64,000 nucleotides of DNA from Chitinophaga rupis. Lineage in GTDB: Bacteria > Bacteroidota > Bacteroidia > Chitinophagales > Chitinophagaceae. Under the pieces are notes generated by a model, which saw nothing but the letters and a program-made list of their open reading frames with translations, was not told the DNA's origin and ran no database searches. The stretch is taken from contig NZ_FOBB01000003.1 in the NCBI RefSeq assembly GCF_900109685.1, forward strand, positions 434,001 through 498,000. Reading direction: 5' to 3'. Below are positions 34,738 to 44,457 of the stretch, in pieces (within the stretch, counting starts at the first letter, position 1; every line of letters starts with the position of its first letter). The position numbers and the translations under genes were made by a program.

Positions 34738-36669
34738 ATGAGTGTTGTACAAACCATCAGATCAGCAGCAGCCACCGCTATTAAGGAGCTTTATAAACAG
34801 GATATACCCGTTGACGATATTGCCATTAATGTTACCAAACCCGAATTTGAGGGGGAATATACCATCGTGGTATTTACCTTCACTAAGTTCAGCCGCCAGA
34901 AACCGGAGGAAACCGGCAATACCATTGGTACTTACCTGGCTGCCCACTTCCCGGAGCTGATAGCTGGTTTTAACGTGGTAAAGGGATTCCTGAACCTGAG
35001 CATCAATAATGAGTACTGGGTACAATACCTGCAAACGAATTTCAACAACCACAACGTAGGCCGCAAGCCTGCCAATGGTAAAAAGGTGATGGTGGAGTAC
35101 TCCTCTCCCAACACCAATAAACCCCTGCACCTGGGGCACTTGCGGAATAACTTTTTGGGCTACTCCATTGCAGAGATCTTAAAAGCCAATGGATATGAGG
35201 TGGTGAAAGCCAACCTGGTGAACGACCGGGGTATCCATATCTGTAAATCCATGCTGGCCTGGCAGCTGTTTGCCCATGGCGATACACCGGAATCTACCGG
35301 CATCAAGGGCGACCACCTGGTGGGCGATTATTACGTAAAGTTTGAAACCCTGCTGAAAGAACAGGCCGAACCCATTATTGCACGGGTATTGGAAAATGAC
35401 TTCCGTGACTTTTCCGGCGCTGACCTGGAACGGGTAGAAAAGCTGGGCGCTTTGCTGCATAAGCCGGAAATACATGCCGATAAAGAAAAATCCGACAAGA
35501 TCCATGACGAAATAAAAGAGCTGGCCCGGAATAAAACGGAGATCATGCAGCAGGCTAAAATTATGCTGCAGCAGTGGGAAGCCGGCAACCCGGAAGTGCG
35601 TACCCTGTGGAGCACCATGAACGGCTGGGTGTACCAGGGCTTTGATGTAACCTACAAACGCCTGGGTATTGACTTTGACAAGATCTATTACGAAAGCGAA
35701 ACCTACCTGCTGGGTAAAGACCTGGTGGAAGACGGCCTACGTAAAGGCGTGCTGTTTAAAAAAGAAGATAACTCTGTCTGGATAGACCTGACCAATGATG
35801 GCCTGGACCAGAAGCTGCTGCTGCGTGGCGACGGTACCTCCGTGTACATGACACAGGACCTGGGCACGGCCCGCCTGAAGTATGATGACTACCAGATGGA
35901 CCTGAGCATATACGTAGTAGCGGATGAGCAGAACTACCACTTTAAGGTATTAAAGCTGATCCTCGAAAAGCTGCAGGAACCGGCTGCCGATGGGGTTTTC
36001 CACCTCTCCTACGGCATGGTGGAGCTGCCGCATGGCCGTATGAAAAGCCGGGAAGGCACCGTAGTGGATGCGGATGATATGATCACTGAAATGGTGAACA
36101 CCTCTGCCCAGCACACCAAAGAATCCGGCAAGCTGAAAGATTTCAGCGAGGATGAACTGCAACGCCTGTACGAAGTAATCGGACTGGGCGCTATGAAATT
36201 CTTTCTGCTGCGGGTAGATCCTAAAAAGCGGATGATCTTTAATCCCGAAGAGTCTATTGACTTCCATGGTTTTACCGGGCCGTTCATTCAATATTCACAT
36301 GCACGTATCAAATCTATTCTGCGTGAAGCCGGAGTGACAGATACCAGTCATTTGGACACTTACAGGCATAATGACAGTTTACTGCCATTAGAGAAATCGT
36401 TGATCATGCTGAACGAACAGTTTGGCGAAGTGCTGGAAGATGCGCAAAAAGAAATGAGCCCTTCTGTGATCGCCAACTATGCATTTAAACTGGCGCAGGA
36501 GTTTAACTCTTTTTATGCAGAGAAGGTAGATGGTAAATACACTTACTCTATTGTAAATGCAGAATCCGAAGAAAAGAAGAACCTGCGTTTACAGATCATT
36601 ACCCATACCGCGCATACCATCCGCCGCAGCATGGAGCTGCTGGGAATTGAAGTACCGGAGCGGATGTAA
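34738..36669 (+). CDS. argS: Arginyl-tRNA synthetase
   Basis: A 643-aa class I synthetase that charges tRNA-Arg in the cytoplasm. Motifs: the HIGH-type signature HLGHLRNN with NTNKPLHLGH upstream, LVNDRGIHICKSM, and KMSK-type KMKSREG seen as RMKSREGTV. The C-terminal anticodon-binding domain ends LLGIEVPERM. The ATG at 34738 (MSVVQTIRSA) is chosen because the frame to 34681 is made of repeat DNA. Confidence 0.97.
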   Translation: MSVVQTIRSAAATAIKELYKQDIPVDDIAINVTKPEFEGEYTIVVFTFTKFSRQKPEETGNTIGTYLAAHFPELIAGFNVVKGFLNLSINNEYWVQYLQTNFNNHNVGRKPANGKKVMVEYSSPNTNKPLHLGHLRNNFLGYSIAEILKANGYEVVKANLVNDRGIHICKSMLAWQLFAHGDTPESTGIKGDHLVGDYYVKFETLLKEQAEPIIARVLENDFRDFSGADLERVEKLGALLHKPEIHADKEKSDKIHDEIKELARNKTEIMQQAKIMLQQWEAGNPEVRTLWSTMNGWVYQGFDVTYKRLGIDFDKIYYESETYLLGKDLVEDGLRKGVLFKKEDNSVWIDLTNDGLDQKLLLRGDGTSVYMTQDLGTARLKYDDYQMDLSIYVVADEQNYHFKVLKLILEKLQEPAADGVFHLSYGMVELPHGRMKSREGTVVDADDMITEMVNTSAQHTKESGKLKDFSEDELQRLYEVIGLGAMKFFLLRVDPKKRMIFNPEESIDFHGFTGPFIQYSHARIKSILREAGVTDTSHLDTYRHNDSLLPLEKSLIMLNEQFGEVLEDAQKEMSPSVIANYAFKLAQEFNSFYAEKVDGKYTYSIVNAESEEKKNLRLQIITHTAHTIRRSMELLGIEVPERM

Positions 36670-36742
36670 TTAATAATGAATAATTAATAATCGTGAGGTA
36701 ATAGATCGAAGAAATAGATCACTACGATAAAACAATAAAAAG

Positions 36743-36778
36743 AAATGTCCTGCATCTTAAGGGTGCAGGACATTTTTA
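36743..36778. terminator. Terminator between argS and the TPR gene
   Basis: AAATGTCCTGCA-tcttaaggg-TGCAGGACATTT 12-bp stem, usable from both strands. Its core is nearly the same as the hairpin at 37944-37969. Confidence 0.85.
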
Positions 36779-36844
36779 TTAGTACGTTATAGTTATAACA
36801 AGCGTAAACCTGCTATACGATTATTAATTATTCATTCTTCATTA

Positions 36845-37339
36845 TTAATTGTTGACGGCCCTATCACAAAGCTCCTCCCCTTTCTGCAGCTCACCGGAAC
36901 CGATATACGATTTTCCCAGCATGAACATAGCAAAGTAGTTCTGCGGCTGCAGGACCAGCATACGGTTCCATAATACTACAGCGGCTTTGTAATTGCCTTC
37001 ATAGTAATATACATGGCCCAGGTCGTGCAGTACCTGCAGGTCTTCCGGGCTGGTTACATTGCCGGTACTATCCAGCTTTGAAATTTGCTGATAATAATAA
37101 GTGCTCTGGCGGTAATTCTCCATCAGGGCGTAGATCTGGCCCAGCTCCAGGTAAGCGGGTGTATAATTCTTATCCTGGATAATGGCGGCATGAAAGAACT
37201 TCAGGGCAGCATCCAGCTTACCTGATCTTTTTAATACCAATCCCTCTTTATACAAAGCCCTGGCTTTGTCCTTTGGGTATGCAATGGCTAATTGTACTGT
37301 GAAAACTGCTATTACCAGCAGACATAGGATACGCATCAT
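36845..37339 (-). CDS. Secreted tetratricopeptide-repeat protein
   Basis: A 164-aa protein with a signal peptide (to ~AIAYP) and three or four TPR helical pairs (ARALYKEGLVLKRSGKLDAALKFFHAAI; AYLELGQIYALMENYRQS; GHVYYYEGNYKAAVVLWNRML). It would be a periplasmic scaffold; no partner is evident. cdd lies 57 bp upstream on the same strand. Confidence 0.8.
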   Translation of the reverse strand: MMRILCLLVIAVFTVQLAIAYPKDKARALYKEGLVLKRSGKLDAALKFFHAAIIQDKNYTPAYLELGQIYALMENYRQSTYYYQQISKLDSTGNVTSPEDLQVLHDLGHVYYYEGNYKAAVVLWNRMLVLQPQNYFAMFMLGKSYIGSGELQKGEELCDRAVNN

Positions 37340-37396
37340 AGAGAAAACATGGTCTATTGTCCCTAACGCAAATATACGTTATTTTCTTATATGAAA

Positions 37397-37879
37397 TCAC
37401 TCCATATCCTTTGCAGAAAAGGATAAAGGCAAAAGCTGACCGGCAGCTGCTATCACATATACCTGGCCGCTTTGGCCGCTCAGGATCAGGCGGATAGGTT
37501 GCTGCAAACGCTGCTCATACTCTGCCAGCGACTGCCGGCAAATACCGCAGGGGGAAATGGGATGCCCGCTGCTGCCGTTTAAGTTATGGTAGCTAATGGC
37601 AATGGTATCTATGGGTATATTGGGATACAATACCGTGGCGGCGGAAAGGGCTGTTCTTTCCGCGCAAATGCCGGCGGGGAAAGAGGCATTTTCCTGGTTG
37701 GTACCGCTTACCTGCTGTCCGTTGGCCAGGCGTATAACGGCGCCTACACGAAAATTAGAGTACGGCGCATAAGCCTCCGCAGTAACCGTACGGGCGGCCT
37801 GCAGCAGGGCGGCATCTTTTTCTTCCAGCTGCGAAATGTCGTCGTAAAGCTGGTATTCAAATGATTGCAGCTGTTTCAT
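37397..37879 (-). CDS. cdd: Cytidine deaminase
   Basis: A 160-aa homotetrameric-type deaminase converting cytidine to uridine for pyrimidine salvage. Zinc ligands are in NASFPAGICAERTAL (Cys with the catalytic Glu) and SPCGICRQSL (two Cys). Substrate residues are in SNFRVGAVI. It may be transcribed with the TPR gene. Confidence 0.93.
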   Translation of the reverse strand: MKQLQSFEYQLYDDISQLEEKDAALLQAARTVTAEAYAPYSNFRVGAVIRLANGQQVSGTNQENASFPAGICAERTALSAATVLYPNIPIDTIAISYHNLNGSSGHPISPCGICRQSLAEYEQRLQQPIRLILSGQSGQVYVIAAAGQLLPLSFSAKDME

Positions 37880-37937
37880 TGAATGAATAATTAATGATTA
37901 ATAATTAATAGGGTGCTGCGAAGGTATCGATAATAAT

Positions 37938-37969
37938 AAAAAAGTCCTGCACCCTTAAGGATGCAGGAC
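37938..37969 (-). terminator. Terminator of lepB
   Basis: On the minus strand, GTCCTGCA / TGCAGGAC (8 bp, loop containing CCTTAAGG) followed by CTTTTTTATT, about 22 bp after the lepB stop. Confidence 0.8.
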
Positions 37970-37990
37970 CGTGCAAAAATTGCTTATTTA

Positions 37991-39160
37991 TTATTTGATC
38001 GTTCTGAATAAACGGCTCCAGCGGATGCTGCCATGGCCATAGCTCATCCAGATAAGCCAGGCCTTACCTACCACATGATCTTCCGGCACAAAGCCCCAGT
38101 AGCGGGAATCCAGGGAGTTGTTACGGTTATCTCCCATCATCCAGTAATAGTTCATTTTAAAGGTGTAGGAGTCAGCAGGTTTGTTGTTAATGTAAAACTG
38201 CCCGTTCTTAGCTTCCAGCGTATTGCCTTCGTACACACGGATCACGCGGTCGTAAATGGCAATGTTAGTGCTGTCCAGCTTAACAGTGGCGCCCTTTTTA
38301 GGAATGTACAGGGGGCCAAAGTTCTCCTCTGTCCAATGATAATGGGCGGTATCATATGGAAATACGGATTGCTCTCCGCTGAAGTACGGCTTAATGCTTT
38401 TTACTACCGGGAAGTTCTTTAACGCGGTTACATTACCCGGGGTAAGGTTGTACAGAAAGATGCCGGCGGATAAAGTGGCATCCGGGTTGGGCGTAATGTC
38501 CAGCTCATCCAGGCGGTCCGGGTTCAGGGGATCGCCATTGGTTTGCACAGTATATCTTCTTTCACTTTCCTGCGGAATGGGCGCCTGGTGGCCGTTCACG
38601 AACACTACACCATCTTTTATGCTCAGTGTGTCGCCTGATTCGGCTACGCAGCGTTTAATATAGTTTTCCCGTTTATCAACCGGGCGGGAGGTAACATGGT
38701 AGGATTCCCATACTGCATCGCGGCCCAGGCTTCGTACCAGCCCGTAGTAGCTTTGGTCCTGCTGTTCCAGGGCCACGGTATCGCCTTCGGGGAAGTTGAA
38801 CACCACTACATCATTCCGTTTTACACGGGTAAAACCGGGCAGGCGTTTGTAAGGCCAGTGCACGGCTTCTGAATAAGCTTTGCTGTATTTGGTGCCGGGT
38901 AAGGTGTGATGGGTAAAAGGAACTGCCAGCGGGGTATTGGGAATGCGCGGACCGTAACTGATCTTGCTAACGAACAGGAAATCGTTCACCAGCAATGTTT
39001 TTTCCATAGAGGGGGTAGGGATCGTATAGGCCTCGAAAATAAAAGTGCGGATCAGCGTGGCTGCTATGATAGCGAAGATGGCTGCATCCAGCCATTCACG
39101 CACTGCAGACTTTCTTTTCTTAGGCTGGCCGTCATTGCGCCTCCAAAATGCCAGGTTCAT
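37991..39160 (-). CDS. lepB: Signal peptidase I
   Basis: A 389-aa membrane protease that removes signal peptides from exported proteins. One membrane helix (~24-44) precedes the catalytic serine in TPSMEKTLLVNDF; the catalytic lysine is in YIKRCVAESGDTL; box E is GDNRNNSLDSRYWGFVP. The long middle insertion (~190-310) is typical of Bacteroidota. An N-terminal basic segment (NDGQPKKRKSA) sits in the cytoplasm. Confidence 0.95.
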   Translation of the reverse strand: MNLAFWRRNDGQPKKRKSAVREWLDAAIFAIIAATLIRTFIFEAYTIPTPSMEKTLLVNDFLFVSKISYGPRIPNTPLAVPFTHHTLPGTKYSKAYSEAVHWPYKRLPGFTRVKRNDVVVFNFPEGDTVALEQQDQSYYGLVRSLGRDAVWESYHVTSRPVDKRENYIKRCVAESGDTLSIKDGVVFVNGHQAPIPQESERRYTVQTNGDPLNPDRLDELDITPNPDATLSAGIFLYNLTPGNVTALKNFPVVKSIKPYFSGEQSVFPYDTAHYHWTEENFGPLYIPKKGATVKLDSTNIAIYDRVIRVYEGNTLEAKNGQFYINNKPADSYTFKMNYYWMMGDNRNNSLDSRYWGFVPEDHVVGKAWLIWMSYGHGSIRWSRLFRTIK

Positions 39161-39249
39161 TCAGTTGAATTTGTGTGTATTTAAATATCTTAAAAGAACA
39201 AATATAATATTCTGTTGTCAGTCAGCTAATTTTCCTTGCAAAAGTTTTC

Positions 39250-39897
39250 TTAAAGTTCCCGGCTCAATATACGGTTAATCTCATCCGCCTGGTTCATGAT
39301 CATGAAATGCCCCCCTCCGTTTATGGTATAATCCGGCTTCACATACTTTAGAGGGAAAGTATGGTCCTTACTGCCATGGATATGCACTACAGCGGAATGC
39401 AGCTCCTCATTTTCCCAGTGAATAACGGTGCGGATGGCCCAGTACATAAAGTCAAAATCGCTGTTACGCAGGTAATCTTTCAACAGGGCAGCTTCCTCCG
39501 GTGTTTTGGCCGTCATGTAAAATTGTACTACAAAAGTGCGCTGTCTGAACATCCACCGGCTGTTCAGGCGGTATAATCTGAACCTCCTTACCAGGTTAAA
39601 ATAGGCGGGGCGCTCCCGGGTGTTTTTGATGGTACTGATCAGGATAACCTTTTCAACCGGGCGCTGACGGGCTATTTCCAGGCTTATCATGCCACCGAAG
39701 GAAAGCCCCAGCAAGCTTACCGGGCCTTCTGTGGTAATGCCGGCCGCCATGCGGGCTGCGTAATCCGTAAAGGGCTCATTGGGCTGTGGCTTTAACCAGG
39801 GCAGGTAGTGCACATCGTACTCCGGTGGAAACTGCAGGTAACGGAACATCCGCTCATCTGCCCCCATGCCGCTGATCAGGTATAACTGCTTCTTCAT
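39250..39897 (-). CDS. Alpha/beta hydrolase
   Basis: A 215-aa alpha/beta-fold hydrolase. The nucleophile elbow is GLSFGGMIS, with an N-terminal oxyanion-type segment YLISGMGADERMF; the likely catalytic His is in GGGHFMIM and the Asp in GSKDHTFPL. It has no signal peptide. The substrate is unknown. Only a short repeat separates it from the regulator gene on the same strand. Confidence 0.83.
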   Translation of the reverse strand: MKKQLYLISGMGADERMFRYLQFPPEYDVHYLPWLKPQPNEPFTDYAARMAAGITTEGPVSLLGLSFGGMISLEIARQRPVEKVILISTIKNTRERPAYFNLVRRFRLYRLNSRWMFRQRTFVVQFYMTAKTPEEAALLKDYLRNSDFDFMYWAIRTVIHWENEELHSAVVHIHGSKDHTFPLKYVKPDYTINGGGHFMIMNQADEINRILSREL

Positions 39898-39898
39898 A

Positions 39899-39966
39899 TG
39901 ACAGTTGGCAGTTGGCAGTGGGCAGTTAGCAGTATGTGAGCGACTGCCAACTGAGGACTGCCAACT
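39899..39966. repeat. Intergenic word repeat 'CAGTTGGCAGT'
   Basis: ACAGTTGGCAGTTGGCAGT and GGGCAGTTAGCAGT face CGACTGCCAACTGAGGACTGCCAACT, making a hairpin that fills the whole gap between the response regulator and the hydrolase. Confidence 0.75.
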
Positions 39967-41149
39967 ATATATTGGCTTTCTTTTTCTCGCGGGAAGGTAC
40001 TACATAATCCTCCACATTATCTGCGGTGATGGTTTTGCCGGAGAGGATGACCAGCCTTTCTACCACGTTGCGCAGCTCGCGGATATTGCCTGACCAGTCG
40101 TGCTGCTGCAGGGCCTTGAGGGCCGGTGCATCAATCACCTTTTTTACAATGCCGTATTCCTGGCAAACGTTGTCCAGGAAATGATCTACCAGCAGGGGTA
40201 CATCATCCCGGCGTTCATTCAGGGATGGTACATGGATCAGGATCACGCTCAGGCGGTGATACAGATCCAGGCGGAAGTTCTTGTCCTCCACCTCTTTCAG
40301 CAGATCTTTATTGGTGGCGGCTATTACGCGTACATCCACGCTAATTTCCTTGTCGCCCCCTACGCGGGTGATCTTCCCTTCCTGGAGGGCCCGCAGCACT
40401 TTGGCCTGGGCGCTCAGGCTCATATCGCCTATTTCGTCCAGGAACAGGGTGCCGCCGTTGGCCTGTTCAAACTTGCCGATGCGTTGTTTTACCGCAGAGG
40501 TGAAGGAACCTTTTTCATGGCCAAACAGCTCGCTCTCAATCAGTTCACTGGGAATGGCGGCGCAGTTCACTTCTATCATAGGCCCGGTGGCGCGGCTGCT
40601 GCGCTCATGGATCCAGCGGGCTACCAGCTCCTTGCCTACCCCGTTCTCGCCGGTTACCAGCACACGGGCATCGGTGGGAGCCACTTTTTCGATAGTCTCT
40701 TTTATTTTCAGGATAGGCGCAGAACCGCCGATCATTTCCTGGGTTTTGTTCACCTTACGGCGCAGACGCTTGGTTTCCGCCACCAGTGTGGTTTTATCCA
40801 TGGCGTTGCGCAGCGTGATAAGCAGTCGGTTCAGATCCGGTGGTTTGGGAATATAGTCAAACGCGCCTTTTTTAACTGCTTCTACGGCCGTATCAATATT
40901 ACCGTGGCCGGATACCATTATGATGGGAATATCAGGATTGGCTTCCTTGGCTTTTTCCAGGAATTCCAGGCCATCCATCTTGGGCATTTTGATGTCGCAC
41001 AACACAGCATCATACTGCTTTTCCCTGAACATCTTAAAACCTTCTGCCCCATCTGCCGCTTCATCGAGCTTATATCCTTCGTAGGTCAGGATCTCAGACA
41101 ATGTTTTACGGATGCTTTTTTCGTCATCAATAATCAGGATGTTCGCCAT
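39965..41149 (-). CDS. NtrC-like response regulator (receiver + AAA+) without DNA-binding domain
   Basis: A 394-aa regulator. The receiver (~1-120) has DDE near the start and the phospho-acceptor in VLCDIKMPKMDG (about D53). The AAA+ domain (~140-370) has Walker A GENGVGKE and Walker B LFLDEIGD. The sigma-54 contact loop, normally GAFTGA, reads GSFTSA. The protein ends at VPSREKKKANI soon after the AAA+ lid, so the usual C-terminal Fis-type HTH is absent. It may act without specific DNA binding or need a partner. No sensor kinase is adjacent. Confidence 0.9.
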   Translation of the reverse strand: MANILIIDDEKSIRKTLSEILTYEGYKLDEAADGAEGFKMFREKQYDAVLCDIKMPKMDGLEFLEKAKEANPDIPIIMVSGHGNIDTAVEAVKKGAFDYIPKPPDLNRLLITLRNAMDKTTLVAETKRLRRKVNKTQEMIGGSAPILKIKETIEKVAPTDARVLVTGENGVGKELVARWIHERSSRATGPMIEVNCAAIPSELIESELFGHEKGSFTSAVKQRIGKFEQANGGTLFLDEIGDMSLSAQAKVLRALQEGKITRVGGDKEISVDVRVIAATNKDLLKEVEDKNFRLDLYHRLSVILIHVPSLNERRDDVPLLVDHFLDNVCQEYGIVKKVIDAPALKALQQHDWSGNIRELRNVVERLVILSGKTITADNVEDYVVPSREKKKANI

Positions 41150-41185
41150 ATTGGTGTTTTGTGAGGGAGCAAAGATAATGAAATC

Positions 41186-41346
41186 AATGGGCAGATGAGA
41201 AAATGTGCAAATATGCAGATGGGCAGATGTGTACTTTGGCGCATGCAGCGGTATGAGATGTAAGTGATTATAAACGTTAACTTATCAGATATACATTCCC
41301 TGCACTTATCTGTACATCCGGATATTTGCACGTCTGCACATTACAT
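41186..41346. repeat. Intergenic word repeat 'GCAAATATGCAGATG', 301-bp gap
   Basis: The gap 41150-41450 has no gene. Its left part repeats GGGCAGATGAGAAAATGTGCAAATATGCAGATGGGCAGATGTG; the right part has inverted forms (CTGTACATCCGGATATTTGCACGTCTGCACATTAC). The same word recurs after 63963 at the window end (ACAGATATGCAAATGTGCAATTGCAG). The rest, upstream of cysE, is AT-rich and likely holds its promoter. Confidence 0.6.
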
Positions 41347-41450
41347 GCTTACCGGCAGCAGGAAAAAAAACAAACCTGCGACTAACTTTACAGCCATTAT
41401 ATGTATTTTTAAACTACCTAAACATTATATCCTGTAATTCTAAGCCGCAT

Positions 41451-42260
41451 ATGGAAAAATTATTGGAGGAGTTAAAGCGCAGGCACCAGTGGGCGGCGGC
41501 CAATCCTTACCCTTGTACTACAGCGGTCAGCGATTTTGCCAACGACCTGGTAAACTGGCTATTTCCCGAACATACGGGTAAAGTGATGGCAGCGGCGGAC
41601 CTGGCCCCCTATGCACTAAAGCTGGAGCAGCAGCTGCAGCAGCTATTGCATACCATGCAGCCCCAGCTACCTGATACGGCAGCACAACTGAGCCAGCATT
41701 TCATGGCCCAGGTACCATCTATTTACGATGATCTTACCAAAGACGCCACCGCTATTTACCAGGGCGACCCGGCAGCTACCTGTTTATACGAAGTAATAAG
41801 GGCTTATCCCGGTTTTTATGCCATTGCCTTTTACCGTATTGCGCATGCGCTGCAGCAGCTGAACATACCCTTACTGCCACGCATGATCACGGAGCTGGCG
41901 CATGCCCGCACCGGTATCGATATTCACCCGGCAGCTATTATAGCGCCCTACTTTTGCATAGACCACGGCACCGGCATTGTGATCGGGGAAACCTCTGTAA
42001 TAGGGGCGCATGTAAAGCTGTACCAGGGCGTTACCCTGGGTGCTTTGAGCATTGATAAAAGCATGGCTAAAAGCAAGCGCCATCCCACCATTGAGGAACA
42101 TGTAGTGATCTATGCCGGCGCCACCATTTTAGGTGGAGATACCACTATTGGCCACCACAGCGTAATTGGCGGTAATGTGTGGCTGATCAAAAGTGTTGCG
42201 CCTTTTTCCCGTATTTATTACAAGGCAGATGGCAGCATGAATGTGGTGGAAGCGGTGTGA
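41451..42260 (+). CDS. cysE: Serine O-acetyltransferase
   Basis: A 269-aa enzyme making O-acetyl-L-serine from serine and acetyl-CoA, the first step of cysteine synthesis. The N-terminal helical domain leads into a left-handed beta-helix (hexapeptide repeats) with HPAAIIAPYFCIDHGTGIVIGE and YAGATILGGDTTIGHHSVIGGN. cysM begins 73 bp downstream, so the pair probably forms one transcript and may form the cysteine synthase complex. Confidence 0.94.
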   Translation: MEKLLEELKRRHQWAAANPYPCTTAVSDFANDLVNWLFPEHTGKVMAAADLAPYALKLEQQLQQLLHTMQPQLPDTAAQLSQHFMAQVPSIYDDLTKDATAIYQGDPAATCLYEVIRAYPGFYAIAFYRIAHALQQLNIPLLPRMITELAHARTGIDIHPAAIIAPYFCIDHGTGIVIGETSVIGAHVKLYQGVTLGALSIDKSMAKSKRHPTIEEHVVIYAGATILGGDTTIGHHSVIGGNVWLIKSVAPFSRIYYKADGSMNVVEAV

Positions 42261-42333
42261 TTTGTATGAATTAATTTATTAAAACCATGCGGGTCGTCAT
42301 TCATCATCGACCCATTCGTAATTATAAGAGCTC

Positions 42334-43215
42334 ATGCATTCAATTCTTGACCAGGTAGGTAATACACCTATTGTTGCACTGAAAAAACTAACGGCAAACC
42401 CTAATGTTACTATTTATGCCAAGCTGGAAGGTAATAACCCCGGCGGCAGCGTAAAAGACCGGGCGGCCTATGGCATGATCAAAGGCGCGCTGGACCGGGG
42501 CGAGCTAAAACCCGGCATGAAGCTGATAGAGGCTACCAGCGGTAATACCGGTATTGCACTGGCTATGATCGCCGCCCTGTTTGGCGTTGAAATGGAGGTG
42601 GTAATGCCGGAAGATGCCACCCGCGAGCGGGTGCTGATCATGGAAGCTTTTGGCGCAAAAGTGACCTTAACCCGCAAAGAGGATTCCATGGAAGGCTCCA
42701 TTGACTATGCGCATGCGCAGGTGGCCAAAGGCGGTTATCATATGCTGAACCAGTTTGCCAACCCGGATAATTACGGTATGCACTACCGCACTACCGGCCC
42801 GGAAATATGGCGCGATACGCAGGGTGAGGTTACACATTTTGTGAGCGCTATGGGCACTACCGGCACTATTATGGGCGTATCCCGCTACCTGAAGGAGCAG
42901 AATCCGCAGGTGCAGATCATAGGCTGCCAGCCTACTGAAGGCTCCCGTATACCGGGCATCCGCAAGTGGCCGGAGGCTTATCTGCCGAAAATATTTGATA
43001 AAGAGCGGGTAGACCGCACCATGGATATATCCGAGGACGAAGCCCGGCAAATGACGCGGCGCCTGGCAAAGGAAGAAGCCATTTTCTGCGGCATGAGCAG
43101 CGGCGGCGCAGTATCTGCAGCCGTACGCTTATCTAAAGAATTAGAGCGGGGTGTGATCGTTTGTATTATTTGCGACCGGGGAGACCGGTATTTATCAAGT
43201 GATCTCTTTGGATGA
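42334..43215 (+). CDS. cysM: Cysteine synthase (CysM type)
   Basis: A 293-aa PLP enzyme that makes cysteine from O-acetylserine and sulfide (or thiosulfate). The PLP lysine is in NPGGSVKDRAAY; the substrate loop is EATSGNTGIALA; phosphate binding is in SAMGTTGTIMG. The short length and GGSVKDR favour the B isoform (CysM). It ends just before a terminator shared with pdhB. Confidence 0.92.
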   Translation: MHSILDQVGNTPIVALKKLTANPNVTIYAKLEGNNPGGSVKDRAAYGMIKGALDRGELKPGMKLIEATSGNTGIALAMIAALFGVEMEVVMPEDATRERVLIMEAFGAKVTLTRKEDSMEGSIDYAHAQVAKGGYHMLNQFANPDNYGMHYRTTGPEIWRDTQGEVTHFVSAMGTTGTIMGVSRYLKEQNPQVQIIGCQPTEGSRIPGIRKWPEAYLPKIFDKERVDRTMDISEDEARQMTRRLAKEEAIFCGMSSGGAVSAAVRLSKELERGVIVCIICDRGDRYLSSDLFG

Positions 43216-43310
43216 GAAGCAGAAAGCTGAAAGCATAAAAACAAAAAGCCGATTGTGTTATACAACCGGCTTTTTGCTTTTAGTATGTTTTGGGCTTCAA
43301 GCTTTATGCT
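43214..43310. repeat. Intergenic word repeat 'AGAAAGCTGAAAGC' around a shared terminator
   Basis: AGAAGCAGAAAGCTGAAAGCATAAAAAC on the left faces GCTTTTAGTATG...GCTTCAAGCTTTATGCT on the right. The hairpin at 43243-43275 lies between the arms. Confidence 0.7.
43243..43275. terminator. Bidirectional terminator between cysM and pdhB
   Basis: AAAAAGCCG-a-TTGT / ACAA-c-CGGCTTTTT with a GTTAT loop. Confidence 0.82.
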
Positions 43311-44292
43311 ATTTCTTCATGTACATCACTTCCTTTACCAGCTTCACGGTACGCTCAATATCGGGCATATACAGCTTTACCAGGTTGGGTGCGTAGTGCA
43401 TAGGCGCATCCGGAGCAGTGATACGGCGGATGGGAGCATCCAGGTAATCAAAGCCCTCTTTCTGAATACGGTAGGTAATTTCAGAAGAAATGCTGGAGAA
43501 AGGCCATTGCTCTTCCACGATCACCAGGCGGTTGGTTTTCTTTACAGATTCCAGGATGGTGAACCAGTCCAGCGGGCGGATGGTACGCAGGTCGATCACT
43601 TCGGCCTCAATACCTTCTTTAGCCAGCTCTTCTGCGGCGCCCAGGGCTACTTTCATCATTTTGTTGAAAGAAACGATGGTTACGTCCTTACCGGCACGTT
43701 TAACATCGGCCTTACCAATGGGAATAATGTATTCTTCTTCGGGTACGTCGCCCAGCTCGCCATACATTACCTCACTTTCCATGAAAACCACCGGATCATC
43801 ATCGCGGATAGCCGCTTTCAGCAAACCTTTGGCATCATATGGGTTGGAAACGGATACTACTTTTAAACCGGGGATGTTGGCATAATAGCTTTCAAAAGCA
43901 GTGGAGTGCTGGGCGCCCAGCTGACCGGCAGAACCGTTAGGTCCGCGGAAAACAATGGGGCAGCCTACCTGTCCGCCACTCATGGCCAGCATTTTGGAAG
44001 CGGTGTTCAGGATCTGGTCCAGGGCCAGTACGGCAAAGTTCCAGGTCATAAATTCCACTACAGGACGAAGGCCGTTCTGTGCAGCGCCAACGCCAATGGC
44101 AGCAAAGCCTAATTCTGCAATCGGGGTATCAATTACCCTTTTGGCCCCAAATTCATCCAGCATTCCCTGGCTCACTTTATAGGCACCATTGTATTCGGCT
44201 ACTTCCTCTCCCATCAGGAATACGCGCTCGTCCCGGCGCATTTCTTCCTGGAGGGCTTCTCTTAAGGCTTGTCTGAAAGCTATCTGACGCAT
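43309..44292 (-). CDS. pdhB: Pyruvate dehydrogenase E1 component, beta subunit
   Basis: A 327-aa transketolase-like protein forming, with E1-alpha, the thiamine-diphosphate decarboxylase of the pyruvate dehydrogenase complex. Motifs include [20 protein letters not shown] with the ThDP-activating Glu, [15 protein letters not shown], and the C-terminal [10 protein letters not shown]. Branched-chain keto-acid E1-beta is a less likely alternative. E1-alpha and E2 genes are not in the window. Confidence 0.92.
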   Translation of the reverse strand: MRQIAFRQALREALQEEMRRDERVFLMGEEVAEYNGAYKVSQGMLDEFGAKRVIDTPIAELGFAAIGVGAAQNGLRPVVEFMTWNFAVLALDQILNTASKMLAMSGGQVGCPIVFRGPNGSAGQLGAQHSTAFESYYANIPGLKVVSVSNPYDAKGLLKAAIRDDDPVVFMESEVMYGELGDVPEEEYIIPIGKADVKRAGKDVTIVSFNKMMKVALGAAEELAKEGIEAEVIDLRTIRPLDWFTILESVKKTNRLVIVEEQWPFSSISSEITYRIQKEGFDYLDAPIRRITAPDAPMHYAPNLVKLYMPDIERTVKLVKEVMYMKK

Positions 44293-44457
44293 GCTATTGG
44301 TATAATGATTTGAAAGATTTAAAGTCCTTTCCTAAAAAGGCAGGGGCAAAATTATCGTTTGTTGGCGAAAATGCAAAGGATTTCAGGAAGGCTTATTTAT
44401 TTAAATATTAATAAAATATATAAAATTATTAATATATTGTAACGTATTACCTGTCCT

